Positions 40,237 to 49,304 are shown, counted from the first letter of the stretch. The stretch is DNA of 64,000 nt from Arcticibacter sp045629565 (GCF_045629565.1 NZ_JAZQRL010000093.1:1-64000); one strand, 5' to 3'. Notes: a model not told the origin generated them from the sequence alone. Program-made: numbers and translations.

Positions 40237-42321
40237 TTAATTGTTTGATTCGTTCTTTTGGAGAGGTTCCGTAGAATCCCCGAAAGGTTCAGGGTGCAGG
40301 TTCTCCGCAGCCAGTTTCTGGTTGCCTGTATCATCGCCGTTAACGAACTCATCGTAAGTTGTCCGATGACTGAAAGGCCTTTTCCCAAGAATCTCCTCCA
40401 GGTCGCTTTGAAACAAAATCTCTTTCTCAAGAAGCTTGGCAGCAAGTTTTTCTAAGCCATCTCGTTTTTCAATTAACAAGCGTTTCGTACGATCGTAAGC
40501 TGACTTAATCAGAACCCGTACTTCCGAGTCAATTAACTCACCGGTCGTTTCCGAATAAGGCTTCGTAAACTGATCCTGCTGATTGAATGAGATGTTTCCA
40601 ACTTTATCATTCATACCATATACAGACACCATCCCGTATGCCAGGTTTGTAATACGTTCCAGGTCGTTCTGAGCTCCGGTAGAGATCTTACCAAAAACAA
40701 TATCCTCTGCAACTCGTCCACCAAGAGTCATGCACATACTGTCCGTTAACTGTTCAGTGGTATACAAAAATTGCTCTTTAGGAAGGTACTGTGCATACCC
40801 CAGTGCAGCTACTCCACGTGGAACAATCGACACTTTAACCAGAGGATCAGCATGTTCCAGGAACCAACCTGCTATAGCGTGCCCAGCTTCATGGTAAGCA
40901 ACGATTTTCTTCTCCTCGGGAGAGATAATCTTATTCTTCTTCTCCAATCCGCCAATAACACGATCAATGGCGTCCTGGAAGTCATGCATGTCAACCGCCT
41001 CTTTGTTCCGACGGGCAGCTATCAAAGCAGCCTCATTACATACGTTGGCAATTTCAGCGCCGGCAAAACCAGGAGTCTGCGCAGACAACTTCTTAGGGTC
41101 AACCTCTTCTGCAAGTTTGATTGGTTGAAGATGAACTTTGAATATTTGTTCACGACCAACCAAATCTGGTTTGTCAATAGAAATTTGTCTGTCGAAACGT
41201 CCCGGGCGCAATAGTGCAGAGTCAAGAACATCTGGCCTGTTGGTTGCGGCAAGTATGATGATACCGGAGTCAGTACCAAAACCATCCATTTCCACCAACA
41301 ACTGATTGAGCGTATTTTCCCGCTCATCGTTTCCTCCTACAATATTGTTTTTGCCTCTTGCACGTCCGATAGCATCAATCTCATCGATGAATATGATGCA
41401 GGGAGCTTTATCTTTTGCCTGCTTAAACAAATCCCTCACCCTGGAAGCTCCGACACCTACAAACATCTCGACAAAGTCAGATCCTGAAAGTGAAAAGAAA
41501 GGTACCTGTGCCTCACCTGCGACGGCTTTAGCTAACAAAGTCTTTCCAGTTCCCGGCGAACCGACCAGCAGTGCTCCCTTTGGAATCTTTCCTCCCAAAT
41601 TGGTATATTTTTTAGGATTCTTAAGGAAATCTACAATTTCCATTACCTCAAGCTTGGCTTCTTCAAGTCCCGCTACGTCATTGAACGTTACAGATACCTG
41701 CGCTTCTTTGTCGAAAAGAGTAGCCTTAGACTTTCCAATATTGAAGATCTGGCCTCCCGCACCACCACCGGCTCCGCCGCCCATTCTGCGCATAATAAAC
41801 ACCCAGAATCCAATAAGCAACAGCACAGGAAGGATAATTGACATAAACCAGCTCGCCCAGAAATTTTCGCGTGTATCAAAAGTTACAGGTGTGCGCTGAT
41901 TTGCTGGCAGATCTTTCTCGGCCTCTTTTATTTTAGCCTCCAACCCGTCAAATGATCCGTCAGTGAATTGGAATTGAGGACCAGCAGCGTTGCCCATGTT
42001 CAAGTTGTCTTCTGTGCGGACATCTTTGTATTTAGGATCCTTCAGCCTGTCTTTTTTGATATACACCTCAGCAACTACTAAATCATTGCTTTTATAGGCG
42101 ACAATCTTTTCTACGTCTCCCGGCCGCAGATATTCGGTTTCGAATTGCTGATAGGTGATCTTTTTTATAGTCTGGTTATTGAAAAACCATTGCACTACAA
42201 AAAGGAGCAGAATAATTCCCGCATACACCCACATGATATTGAATCTTGGAGGTTTGGGAACCATCTTCTTCCCTGTTTTCTTGATAAACCCTTTTTTATT
42301 ATCGGTATTTACGTCTTTCAT
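40237..42321 (-). CDS. ftsH: ATP-dependent zinc metalloprotease FtsH
   Basis: A 694-residue membrane-bound AAA protease. Two membrane helices (about 28-46 and 152-173) flank a periplasmic domain. The AAA domain has Walker A GSPGTGKTLLAKAVAGEA, Walker B IIFIDEIDAIG and the pore motif FVGVG. The zinc site is HEAGHAIAGW. The C-terminal tail is charged. It degrades misfolded membrane proteins and regulators. A Gly-rich stretch MGGGAGGGAGG lies after the second helix. It is 21 bases downstream of rsfS. Confidence 0.96.
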   Translation of the reverse strand: MKDVNTDNKKGFIKKTGKKMVPKPPRFNIMWVYAGIILLLFVVQWFFNNQTIKKITYQQFETEYLRPGDVEKIVAYKSNDLVVAEVYIKKDRLKDPKYKDVRTEDNLNMGNAAGPQFQFTDGSFDGLEAKIKEAEKDLPANQRTPVTFDTRENFWASWFMSIILPVLLLIGFWVFIMRRMGGGAGGGAGGQIFNIGKSKATLFDKEAQVSVTFNDVAGLEEAKLEVMEIVDFLKNPKKYTNLGGKIPKGALLVGSPGTGKTLLAKAVAGEAQVPFFSLSGSDFVEMFVGVGASRVRDLFKQAKDKAPCIIFIDEIDAIGRARGKNNIVGGNDERENTLNQLLVEMDGFGTDSGIIILAATNRPDVLDSALLRPGRFDRQISIDKPDLVGREQIFKVHLQPIKLAEEVDPKKLSAQTPGFAGAEIANVCNEAALIAARRNKEAVDMHDFQDAIDRVIGGLEKKNKIISPEEKKIVAYHEAGHAIAGWFLEHADPLVKVSIVPRGVAALGYAQYLPKEQFLYTTEQLTDSMCMTLGGRVAEDIVFGKISTGAQNDLERITNLAYGMVSVYGMNDKVGNISFNQQDQFTKPYSETTGELIDSEVRVLIKSAYDRTKRLLIEKRDGLEKLAAKLLEKEILFQSDLEEILGKRPFSHRTTYDEFVNGDDTGNQKLAAENLHPEPFGDSTEPLQKNESNN

Positions 42322-42342
42322 TATCAGTTTTATTTAACTTTT

Positions 42343-42717
42343 TTATGCACTCTGGTAGTGCATCGTTTCAGCATCGCCCCACAGGTCTTCAATACCGTAA
42401 TACTCACGTTTATCTGTTTTGAAGACGTGGATAACGACATCAACATAGTCAAGAAGGATCCACTCTGCAAATTCGAGACCCTCTACTCTGGCAGGCCATT
42501 CGCCTGTAGCCTTGTGGACCTCTTCTTCAATGCTCCTGGTAATTGCCCGGATCTGAGTGGTAGATTCTGCATGGCAGATAACGAAATAATCTGCTACAGA
42601 ACTATGAATATTTCTTAAATCCAGCCTTACAATCTCGTTTCCTTTTTTTTCCTGAATTCCATATATGGCTAATTCAGAAATGTAAGCGGATTCATTACGT
42701 CCTTGGTTTTTTATCAT
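42343..42717 (-). CDS. rsfS: ribosome silencing factor
   Basis: A 124-residue RsfS/Iojap protein that binds uL14 and blocks subunit joining when nutrients are low. VADYFVICHAESTTQIRAI and VEGLEFAEWILLDYVDVVIHVF are the family's two signature blocks, and YYGIEDLWGDA is the usual end. It is the first gene of the rsfS-ftsH run and is divergent from birA across 41 bases. Confidence 0.95.
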   Translation of the reverse strand: MIKNQGRNESAYISELAIYGIQEKKGNEIVRLDLRNIHSSVADYFVICHAESTTQIRAITRSIEEEVHKATGEWPARVEGLEFAEWILLDYVDVVIHVFKTDKREYYGIEDLWGDAETMHYQSA

Positions 42718-42727
42718 TAAAAAAAAT

Positions 42728-42735
42728 TATGTTTG
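42728..42735 (+). promoter_or_regulatory. -7 box upstream of birA
   Basis: TATGTTTG matches TAnnTTTG, about 23 bases before the TTG start of birA. A TTG at 42703-42705 lies 22 bases upstream, slightly long. The short leader supports translation starting at the TTG codon. Confidence 0.5.
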
Positions 42736-42758
42736 GCTAAAATTAGTCAATTAACGCT

Positions 42759-43523
42759 TTGCAAAATAAAACATTTTCAGGATTATTTGTCGGTCAAAAT
42801 ATTGTCTCATTAAAGCGCGTTGATTCAACAAATGATTATCTTAAAAAACAAGTGGCAAATTCCAAGCCATTGCCCGAAGGAACTGTTATATTGGCAGAAG
42901 ACCAATTCGCAGGCCGGGGCCAGTTTAACAACAACTGGGTGAGCCAGCCAGGTAAAAATTTAACATTCAGCATTCTCTTATCTCCCACTTTCTTACCGCT
43001 TTCGCAGCAGTTTTCTCTTAATATAGCCATAAGTTTAGCTATTAACGATGCTTTATGTTCTTTTATTGGATCAGAATGTAAGATTAAGTGGCCAAATGAT
43101 ATTTTTTTCCATGATCAAAAACTCGGAGGTGTGCTGATTGAGAATATTGTGCGCGGTGCAAACTGGAAGTACTCCATAGTCGGAATCGGCTTGAACGTCA
43201 ATCAGACCAGCTTCCCTGGCAGTATCAAAAATATTACGTCCACTGCGCTCATAACCAAGAGAGAATTGGTTCTTAACGATGTATTAACGCACCTTTGCAC
43301 CGCTATTGAAAAGAGATTCGGTCAGTTGAAGAATGGCGAGCTGGTTCTACAACGCGAGGAGTACACAACCAAGCTATACCGTCTGAATACTCTTGCTGCA
43401 TTCGAACGGGAAGGAGTACGCTTTGATGCTGAAATTACAGGAGTTACAGAGGCCGGGCTGCTCGAACTTAAAACCAAGGATGGGTTAAGGTGCTTTGGAT
43501 TGAAGGAGCTTAAGTATATTTGA
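42759..43523 (+). CDS. birA: biotin--[acetyl-CoA-carboxylase] ligase
   Basis: A 254-residue biotin protein ligase that makes biotinyl-AMP and attaches biotin to carboxylase carrier proteins. AEDQFAGRGQFNNNW is the adenylate-binding loop. KIKWPNDIFFHDQKLGGVLIEN is the catalytic segment. A small SH3-like C-terminal domain follows (from about 205). No N-terminal helix-turn-helix is present, so it is not a repressor. There is no ATG before residue 60; the frame starts at a TTG at 42759, which fits the domain start. Confidence 0.92.
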   Translation: MQNKTFSGLFVGQNIVSLKRVDSTNDYLKKQVANSKPLPEGTVILAEDQFAGRGQFNNNWVSQPGKNLTFSILLSPTFLPLSQQFSLNIAISLAINDALCSFIGSECKIKWPNDIFFHDQKLGGVLIENIVRGANWKYSIVGIGLNVNQTSFPGSIKNITSTALITKRELVLNDVLTHLCTAIEKRFGQLKNGELVLQREEYTTKLYRLNTLAAFEREGVRFDAEITGVTEAGLLELKTKDGLRCFGLKELKYI

Positions 43524-43592
43524 GCGATATTTATATAAAATTTTACATCGCCTGAATTGGTTTAAACTTTCAGCGGAATTTTAGAGACTACA

Positions 43593-44573
43593 ATGGACAA
43601 GAATACAATAAAAAATATCGGGGTCTTCACCTCAGGAGGTGATGCACCAGGAATGAATGCGGCGATCCGCTCAGTTGTAAGAACATCCCTTTATTATGAT
43701 ATCCAGGTTACGGGTATTATGAGAGGTTTCGAAGGCCTTATCGGCGGCGAGTTTATTCCCATGAACCGGAAGTCGGTGGCGAATATCATTCAACGCGGAG
43801 GTACCATCCTTAAAACGGCCAGAAGTGATTCTTTCTATACGAAAGAAGGAAGACAAAAGGCTTATGATAACCTGAAGAAAAACAATATTGATGCTCTGGT
43901 AGCTATTGGCGGAGAGGGTACTTTTACAGGAGCGAATATATTTGGTAAGGAGTTTGATATTCCCGTTATCGGAATGCCTGGAACGATCGACAATGACCTC
44001 ATTGGCACCGATTTTACAATCGGATATGACACAGCTATTAATACTGTTATTGATGCAGTAGACAAAATCAGAGATACTGCCGAATCGCATGACAGGCTAT
44101 TCATCGTTGAAGTTATGGGAAAAGACTCAGGCCTGATCGCTTTAAGAAGTGGTATCGGCGTTGGTGCCGAAGCCATTCTTATTCCCGAGTCGCGTACTGA
44201 TGTCGATCAGTTATTTAAAAGACTGGCCAGTGGTCGTAAAGACAAGTCATCAAAAATCATAATTGTAGCAGAGGGAGACGAGATTGGCGGTTTCGAAATT
44301 ACCGAGTTAATCAAGGAAAAATTTCCTAACTACGATACGAGACTTTCTATCCTCGGACACATTCAACGCGGGGGAAGGCCTAGTTGTATGGACAGGGTTC
44401 TGGCCAGCCGCCTCGGAGTAGCAGCAGTTGAAGCCCTTCTGAACGGGCAAAAAAGTATGATGGTTGGTTTAGTTAATCATAACATTCATTATACACCATT
44501 TTACAATGCAGTAAAACATCTTTCAGAAGCAGACCCACGACTTCTGAAGATTGTAAACATACTTTCATTGTAA
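43593..44573 (+). CDS. pfkA: ATP-dependent 6-phosphofructokinase
   Basis: A 326-residue glycolytic kinase. GVFTSGGDAPGMNAAIRSV holds the ATP-binding Gly motif. IGGEGTFTGA and MPGTIDNDLIGTDFTIGYDTA supply the catalytic Asp residues. GHIQRGGRPSCMDRVLASRLG is the PFK signature near the C-terminus. The TIDND motif and the Gly-Asp at the donor site point to ATP rather than pyrophosphate. It lies 69 bases after birA and 21 before gmhA. Confidence 0.95.
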   Translation: MDKNTIKNIGVFTSGGDAPGMNAAIRSVVRTSLYYDIQVTGIMRGFEGLIGGEFIPMNRKSVANIIQRGGTILKTARSDSFYTKEGRQKAYDNLKKNNIDALVAIGGEGTFTGANIFGKEFDIPVIGMPGTIDNDLIGTDFTIGYDTAINTVIDAVDKIRDTAESHDRLFIVEVMGKDSGLIALRSGIGVGAEAILIPESRTDVDQLFKRLASGRKDKSSKIIIVAEGDEIGGFEITELIKEKFPNYDTRLSILGHIQRGGRPSCMDRVLASRLGVAAVEALLNGQKSMMVGLVNHNIHYTPFYNAVKHLSEADPRLLKIVNILSL

Positions 44574-44594
44574 CACCTAACTTCCGGATATTAA

Positions 44595-45161
44595 ATGGGA
44601 TCAGTTAAACAGCACTTTCTAGGAGCTCATGCGGTGCTAAGCACTTTTCTAGGCGATGAATCGAACTTTGAGAAAATTGAAGCTGCAGGACGTTTGCTTT
44701 CCGAAGCCTTTGCTTCTGGGAACAAGGTCTTGTCTTGCGGCAATGGAGGCTCCATGTCTGACGCCATGCACTTCGCTGAAGAGCTGAGCGGACGTTACCG
44801 AGATGATCGAAAAGCCCTGGCAGCCCTGTCTATATCTGATCCCTCCCATATATCTTGTGTCGCCAATGACTATGGCTATGCGCATGTTTTTTCCCGCATG
44901 ATCGAAGCAATCGGAAACCGGAATGATGTTTTACTGGCGATCAGTACAAGCGGAAATTCCGAAAACGTACTAAAAGCGATCGTCGCGGCTAAAGATCGTG
45001 GAATGAAAATCATCGGACTGACAGGAAAAGATGGTGGACAGATGGCTGCGCTTTGCGATGTCGAGATCAGGGCTCCCTGGTCAGAATACGCTGATCATGC
45101 CCAGGAAATCCATATAAAAGTCATTCATTCCCTGATCGACTTTGTGGAGAGACATCTGTAA
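44595..45161 (+). CDS. gmhA: D-sedoheptulose 7-phosphate isomerase
   Basis: A 188-residue SIS-domain isomerase that starts ADP-heptose synthesis. SCGNGGSMSDAMHFAEELSG is the phosphosugar-binding motif with the zinc-site residues. AISTSGNSENVLKAI is the second SIS loop, and YADHAQEIHIKVIHSLID is the characteristic end. Together with rfaE2 at 4650 it shows that the organism makes heptose-containing LPS or ADP-heptose. Its last 41 bases overlap the convergent PAS gene. Confidence 0.94.
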   Translation: MGSVKQHFLGAHAVLSTFLGDESNFEKIEAAGRLLSEAFASGNKVLSCGNGGSMSDAMHFAEELSGRYRDDRKALAALSISDPSHISCVANDYGYAHVFSRMIEAIGNRNDVLLAISTSGNSENVLKAIVAAKDRGMKIIGLTGKDGGQMAALCDVEIRAPWSEYADHAQEIHIKVIHSLIDFVERHL

Positions 45162-46518
45162 GGTCATTTTCCTGCTGAAGCAGATAACTTTTATCTACGA
45201 TCTTGTGAAGGATATCATCCAACTGAGTGGCCAGGGTCCTTACATGATTAATGATGTCAGCATTGAAGGGATCATCAGGTTGCGATTCATTGAACAGGGG
45301 TACGATTCCCATCAGAGATGCTACCGGTCCTCTGATGTCATGAGAAGCAAGTTCAACTATCTGACGTAGTTCTTCGTTTTGCTTTTGCGCACGAATCGCC
45401 TCATTCAAAGCATCCTGAATGTCACGGCCCTGGCTTACAACGCCGATGATCTTATCGTCATGATATATAGGATTCATCTTAATCTCATAGGTGTTTTTTA
45501 GTCCAATCACGCTCGTATTAAATACGATTACTTCTCCGGCCAGAGTTTTGTCGTAAAGAGTCTTCCATTTTTTGATCTGTTCGGGGTCCAGGGCCTCCAG
45601 CAAAATGGAGTCCCCTGCCGAAAGTTCCAGATTATAACTTGCTTTAATCTGCCTTTTAAAAACCGTGTTCATTGAAAGGATTCGGTATTCGGAGTCGACA
45701 GACCAGATTAGATTATTGATGTTATTGATAGACGCATCCAGGTTGGTTTTAGCAATGATCACTTCCTCGCGTGCCCTCATCATTTCCGTCACATTATGCA
45801 CCATGATGATCTCACATTCCCGGCCATTGTAAACGATACCGTGTCCTGATATAATCACATCCAGAAGCTTTCCGTTTTTCGTACGATGTTTCCAGCCTTT
45901 AGTGCGACTGTGCACTCCTTTAACCCCGACAATAGATGAAAGCAGTCTGGGCACTTCTTCTTCCGGCCTGATCTCGGTGATTTTCATAGAAAGAAACTCT
46001 TCTTCCGTAAATCCATACTCAGAAATAGCAGCGTTATTCACAGCCATAAAAGCAAGGGTCTCCCGGTCATAAATCCATAAAGGATTAGGATTGTTGAGGA
46101 AAAGATACCGGTACGTATATTCGGAGTCTTTCAGAACGAGCTCCGCATGTTTTTTATCCGTAATATCTGTGGTGATTCCTACGACGGCGAAAAGCTTACC
46201 TCCCGAGTCGAAAACAGGCGACTTACGATCGCTTACCCACCTTATCTGCCCGTTGACGACGATTCGAAATTCCAGTTCCACACTCTCACCATGATATAGC
46301 CGCTGTGTTTCCCTGTTCACAAAAGCATAGTCTTCAGGATGTACTGTAGTTCTCCATTTAAAGGGCTCAGCCAGCAATTGATCCGGAGAAGCGCCGTACA
46401 TTTCATTGAATCGCCGGTTTGCATAAATGTATTGTTGCTTGATCAGATCAAAGCTCCAGATTGCATCTCTTAAGTTATCAAGGACTGTTGTCAAGGTTTC
46501 CAATGCTCGCCGATCCAT
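45121..46518 (-). CDS. PAS-domain sensor protein with DHp helix but no ATPase domain
   Basis: A 465-residue cytoplasmic protein. Three PAS domains occupy about 1-125, 130-255 and 260-375 (the PAC-type GITTDITDKKHAE and VVSQGRDIQDALNE mark two ends). The C-terminus has a histidine-kinase dimerisation segment with ELASHDIRGPVASLMG, whose His would be the phosphoacceptor. The protein then ends after about 60 residues without the N, G1 or G2 boxes of a kinase ATPase domain. It may receive phosphate from another kinase or act by dimerising. No response regulator is adjacent. It overlaps gmhA by 41 bases at its 3' end. Confidence 0.85.
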   Translation of the reverse strand: MDRRALETLTTVLDNLRDAIWSFDLIKQQYIYANRRFNEMYGASPDQLLAEPFKWRTTVHPEDYAFVNRETQRLYHGESVELEFRIVVNGQIRWVSDRKSPVFDSGGKLFAVVGITTDITDKKHAELVLKDSEYTYRYLFLNNPNPLWIYDRETLAFMAVNNAAISEYGFTEEEFLSMKITEIRPEEEVPRLLSSIVGVKGVHSRTKGWKHRTKNGKLLDVIISGHGIVYNGRECEIIMVHNVTEMMRAREEVIIAKTNLDASINNINNLIWSVDSEYRILSMNTVFKRQIKASYNLELSAGDSILLEALDPEQIKKWKTLYDKTLAGEVIVFNTSVIGLKNTYEIKMNPIYHDDKIIGVVSQGRDIQDALNEAIRAQKQNEELRQIVELASHDIRGPVASLMGIVPLFNESQPDDPFNADIINHVRTLATQLDDILHKIVDKSYLLQQENDLTDVSPQSRSGNE

Positions 46519-46694
46519 GCCGCTGTTATTAAGTCCTGAAATTTCTATTTCTAAATGGTCTATATTTGTTTATTCACACACAAGGAGCTATCAAAGTTAA
46601 TCGCAGCCTATAGTATTTGGTTAGTCTTCTTTAGTTATCACTTCTTGTTGCCTAAAAAACAGCCCAATATGTTTTAAATGTAACTAAATATCAC

Positions 46695-46702
46695 TACATT
46701 TG
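46695..46702 (+). promoter_or_regulatory. -7 box for the rpsP operon
   Basis: TACATTTG matches TAnnTTTG, 59 bases before the rpsP ATG. A T-rich stretch, but not an exact TTG, lies at -33. Confidence 0.5.
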
Positions 46703-46761
46703 CGACCCCGCAGAAGGATACTCCGGGAACTATGTTGTATACATAAATATAAATTAAAAAA

Positions 46762-47295
46762 ATGGCAACTAAAATTAGATTGCAAAGACACGGTAAAAAA
46801 GGTAAGCCTTTTTACTATGTAGTAGTAGCAGATGCACGTGCACCAAGAGATGGTCGTTTCATTGAGCGTTTAGGTTCTTACAACCCGAACACCAATCCAG
46901 CGACAATCGATCTGAACTTTGATAAAGCATTGGACTGGATGGACAAAGGTGCTCAGCCAACCGATACTGTTCGTACACTTCTTTCAGATAAAGGTGTCCT
47001 TTACATGAAACATCTCAACGGTGGTGTAAAGAAAGGCGCGTTGACTGCTGAACAAGCTGAAGCTAAATTTAACGAGTGGGTTCAGAGCAAAGAAGATAAA
47101 GCTCTTGGAAAGAAAGAGAACTTCAACCAAACTAAAGATGCTGCTAAAAAAGCCGCTTTAGCTGCTGAAGCGAAGAAAAAGGAAGAAAGAGCTGCTGCAA
47201 TCGCTGCAAAGAACACTCCTCCAGCAGAAGAAGTTGCAGAAGAAGTTGCTTCTGAAGAGGCTGCGTCAGAAGAAACTTCAGAAAACGCTGAATAG
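46762..47295 (+). CDS. rpsP: 30S ribosomal protein S16 with long C-terminal tail
   Basis: A 177-residue bS16. The first 85 residues are the conserved protein (TKIRLQRHGKKGKPFYYVVV, DGRFIERLGSYNP). The remaining 90 are low-complexity, rich in Ala, Lys and Glu (AAEAKKKEERAAA, AEEVASEEAASEE), ending in an acidic tail. Long S16 tails are usual in Bacteroidota; their role is unknown. It heads the rpsP-rimM-trmD-rplS block. Confidence 0.96.
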   Translation: MATKIRLQRHGKKGKPFYYVVVADARAPRDGRFIERLGSYNPNTNPATIDLNFDKALDWMDKGAQPTDTVRTLLSDKGVLYMKHLNGGVKKGALTAEQAEAKFNEWVQSKEDKALGKKENFNQTKDAAKKAALAAEAKKKEERAAAIAAKNTPPAEEVAEEVASEEAASEETSENAE

Positions 47296-47314
47296 TTTTT
47301 CTTACAAAAACATC

Positions 47315-47385
47315 AAATGTCATTTTGGCAGATTGAGTTCCCTGATTCAGGCAATTCTTTTTGTTGAAATGACATTTTTATTTCA
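47315..47385 (+). other. hairpin between rpsP and rimM
   Basis: AAATGTCATTT (47315-47325) pairs perfectly with AAATGACATTT (47367-47377) around a 41-base loop that itself contains CCTGA-T-TCAGG. A T-rich tail follows, just before the rimM ATG at 47391. It may be a partial terminator that lowers rimM-trmD expression relative to S16. Confidence 0.45.
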
Positions 47386-47390
47386 AGGCT

Positions 47391-47915
47391 ATGACGTTAG
47401 AAGAAAGCTTTTACATCGGATATATTACTAAAACTAAAGGGCTTAAGGGCGAAGTGCAGGTGTACTTTGAATTCGACGATTATGAAGATCTCGAATTAGA
47501 TTCGGTGTTCATCGAAATCAATAAGAAGCTTATCCCATTTTTTTCTGCCTCCTACAAGCTGCATTCAAACTCCACCGGCTATTTCTACTTCGAAGACATT
47601 GATGTCATTGAAAAGGCAGAAAAGTTACTCAAGAAGAAACTCTATCTGCCTCTTTCAAAGAAACCTGAAAGATCAGATGACGAGTTTTATTACACAGACC
47701 TCAAGGGGTATATTGCTCACGACGAGAAGCTGGGAGAACTTGGAGAAATCATGGAGGTTCATGAATATCCGCAGCAGTTCATCGCAGTGGTATCTTACAA
47801 GTTCCGAGAGATCATGTTCCCGCTTAATGACGATATGATTGTATCAATTGACGAGGAAGAATCAAACTTACATGTAAGGCTGCCCGACGGGCTTTTGGAC
47901 GTATATTTAGCTTAG
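47391..47915 (+). CDS. rimM: ribosome maturation factor RimM
   Basis: A 174-residue 30S assembly factor that binds S19. The N-terminal beta-barrel starts YIGYITKTKGLKGEVQVYFE; the PRC-barrel domain begins around residue 97 (EFYYTDLKGY). The C-terminal RLPDGLLDVYL is the conserved end. It lies 95 bases after rpsP across a hairpin and 5 bases before trmD. Confidence 0.94.
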   Translation: MTLEESFYIGYITKTKGLKGEVQVYFEFDDYEDLELDSVFIEINKKLIPFFSASYKLHSNSTGYFYFEDIDVIEKAEKLLKKKLYLPLSKKPERSDDEFYYTDLKGYIAHDEKLGELGEIMEVHEYPQQFIAVVSYKFREIMFPLNDDMIVSIDEEESNLHVRLPDGLLDVYLA

Positions 47916-47920
47916 TAACT

Positions 47921-48595
47921 ATGCGATTTGATATAATATCAGTACTTCCCGGTTTATTGGATAGTCCTTTTGCCCATTCCATTTTGCAAAGGGCCCAAAA
48001 GAAAGGTATAGTCGAAATCCAGGTGCATAACCTGAGAGACTATTCGAGCAATAAGCATAAGAATGTGGACGACTACCCTTACGGGGGGGGAAGCGGAATG
48101 GTGATGTCGATTGAGCCGTTTGCGGCATGTATCGAAAAGCTGCAGTCGGAACGTCAATATGACGAAGTTATCTTTATGACTCCTGACGGAGAAACCCTCA
48201 GCCAGACCATAGCCAACCAGCTCTCTCTCGGCGAGAACGTGATGATTCTTTGTGGTCACTACAAAGGAATCGATCAAAGAATTCGCGATCTCTACGTAAC
48301 CAAAGAGATTTCCATAGGAGACTATGTCTTGTCCGGCGGAGAACTTCCCGCCGCTGTCCTGGTAGATTCTATCGTTCGGCTTATTCCGGGAGTACTGTCT
48401 GATGAAACGTCCGCTCTCTCAGATTCATTTCAGGGTGAACTCCTTGACGCACCTGTTTATACCCGGCCAGCCGAATGGAGAGGTATCCGGGTGCCCGAAA
48501 TTCTCTTAAGTGGTGACCAGGCGAAGATCAACAATTGGCGGCATGAGAAGGCTCTGGAGCGCACTAAGCAGCGTCGCCCTGACCTTTTAGAATAA
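47921..48595 (+). CDS. trmD: tRNA (guanine-N1)-methyltransferase
   Basis: A 224-residue SPOUT methyltransferase that makes m1G37. DDYPYGGGSGMVM is the catalytic loop. LCGHYKGIDQRI and SIGDYVLSGGELPA form the trefoil-knot SAM site. VPEILLSGDQAKINNWR is the tRNA-binding C-terminus. Its stop codon lies within a small hairpin GACCTTTT/AAAAGGTC (48581-48602). Confidence 0.96.
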   Translation: MRFDIISVLPGLLDSPFAHSILQRAQKKGIVEIQVHNLRDYSSNKHKNVDDYPYGGGSGMVMSIEPFAACIEKLQSERQYDEVIFMTPDGETLSQTIANQLSLGENVMILCGHYKGIDQRIRDLYVTKEISIGDYVLSGGELPAAVLVDSIVRLIPGVLSDETSALSDSFQGELLDAPVYTRPAEWRGIRVPEILLSGDQAKINNWRHEKALERTKQRRPDLLE

Positions 48596-48656
48596 AAAGG
48601 TCGTTGTAAAACTGAAACATCTTACGTTCAGTGATATACTATTCGATGGAATAGGT

Positions 48657-48701
48657 AAAGAATGATTTGAATAATTTGCAATTATTTGAAAATCATTCTT
48701 T
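48657..48701 (+). other. hairpin in the rplS leader
   Basis: AAAGAATGATTT (48657-48668) pairs perfectly with AAATCATTCTTT (48690-48701), and inside it AATAATT (48670-48676) pairs with AATTATT (48680-48686) around the loop TGC. This 19-bp interrupted stem lies 85 bases before the rplS ATG. It lacks a clear following T-run, so regulation of L19 or mRNA processing is as likely as termination. Confidence 0.45.
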
Positions 48702-48785
48702 CAAATGTTAATTATTATGCCTAATATTGCACTCCGAAAAAAGGGGCGGATATTAAGGTTTAATGCCGTTTTAATAAATAAAATC

Positions 48786-49139
48786 ATGGATTTAGTAAAA
48801 TTTGTTGAAGAGCAGGCTGTAGCCAGGAAAGAAGTGCCTGCATTCAAATCTGGCGATACAGTAAGCGTTCACTATAAAATCCGCGAAGGAAACAAAGAGC
48901 GTATCCAGATCTACCAGGGAGTTGTTCTTCAGCGCAATAGTGTTGGAAATAACGAAACCTTTACTGTAAGAAAAATGTCTAATGGTGTTGGTGTTGAGCG
49001 TATTTTCCCAATTAACTCACCTAACATTGCCAAAATAGAGGTTCACAACGTTGGTAAAGTTCGCAGAGCCAAATTGTTCTACCTACGTGCGTTAACTGGT
49101 AAAGCTGCCAGAATCAAATCTAAGAGAGTTACCAAGTAA
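48786..49139 (+). CDS. rplS: 50S ribosomal protein L19
   Basis: A 117-residue bL19. FKSGDTVSVHYKIREGNKERIQIYQGVV and VGVERIFPINSPNIAKIEV are the family core, and RRAKLFYLRALTGKAARI is the canonical end. I chose the ATG at 48786 (MDLVKFVEEQ), as in homologues; the 27 codons upstream are leader. It is followed by a terminator. Confidence 0.96.
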   Translation: MDLVKFVEEQAVARKEVPAFKSGDTVSVHYKIREGNKERIQIYQGVVLQRNSVGNNETFTVRKMSNGVGVERIFPINSPNIAKIEVHNVGKVRRAKLFYLRALTGKAARIKSKRVTK

Positions 49140-49164
49140 TTCTTCTTCGGTTAAAGAAATTCAT

Positions 49165-49195
49165 ATCCTGTTCATTCCCATGAACGGGATTTTTT
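49165..49195 (+). terminator. terminator after rplS
   Basis: ATCCTGTTCAT (49165-49175) pairs with ATGAACGGGAT (49180-49190), 11 pairs including one wobble, loop TCCC, then T5. Confidence 0.85.
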
Positions 49196-49255
49196 ATGTC
49201 CCTGTATTGGGGGAATGCTTTAGGGTAACGTATACAGCGTGTACGGGCGTATAAA

Positions 49256-49304
49256 AGAAAAGGCTCCAAGGAATGTTATTACACCATTCCTTGAAGCCTT
49301 TTCT
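49256..49304. terminator. long hairpin after psd
   Basis: AGAAAAGGCT-C-CAAGGAATG (49256-49275) pairs with CATTCCTTG-A-AGCCTTTTCT (49285-49304), 19 pairs with one mismatch. It lies 43 bases past the psd stop and faces rplS, so it can end transcription from both sides. Confidence 0.75.

Noticed and set aside
40771..41899. Plus-strand frames antisense to ftsH
   Set aside because: They are shadows of the conserved AAA protease sequence on the other strand.
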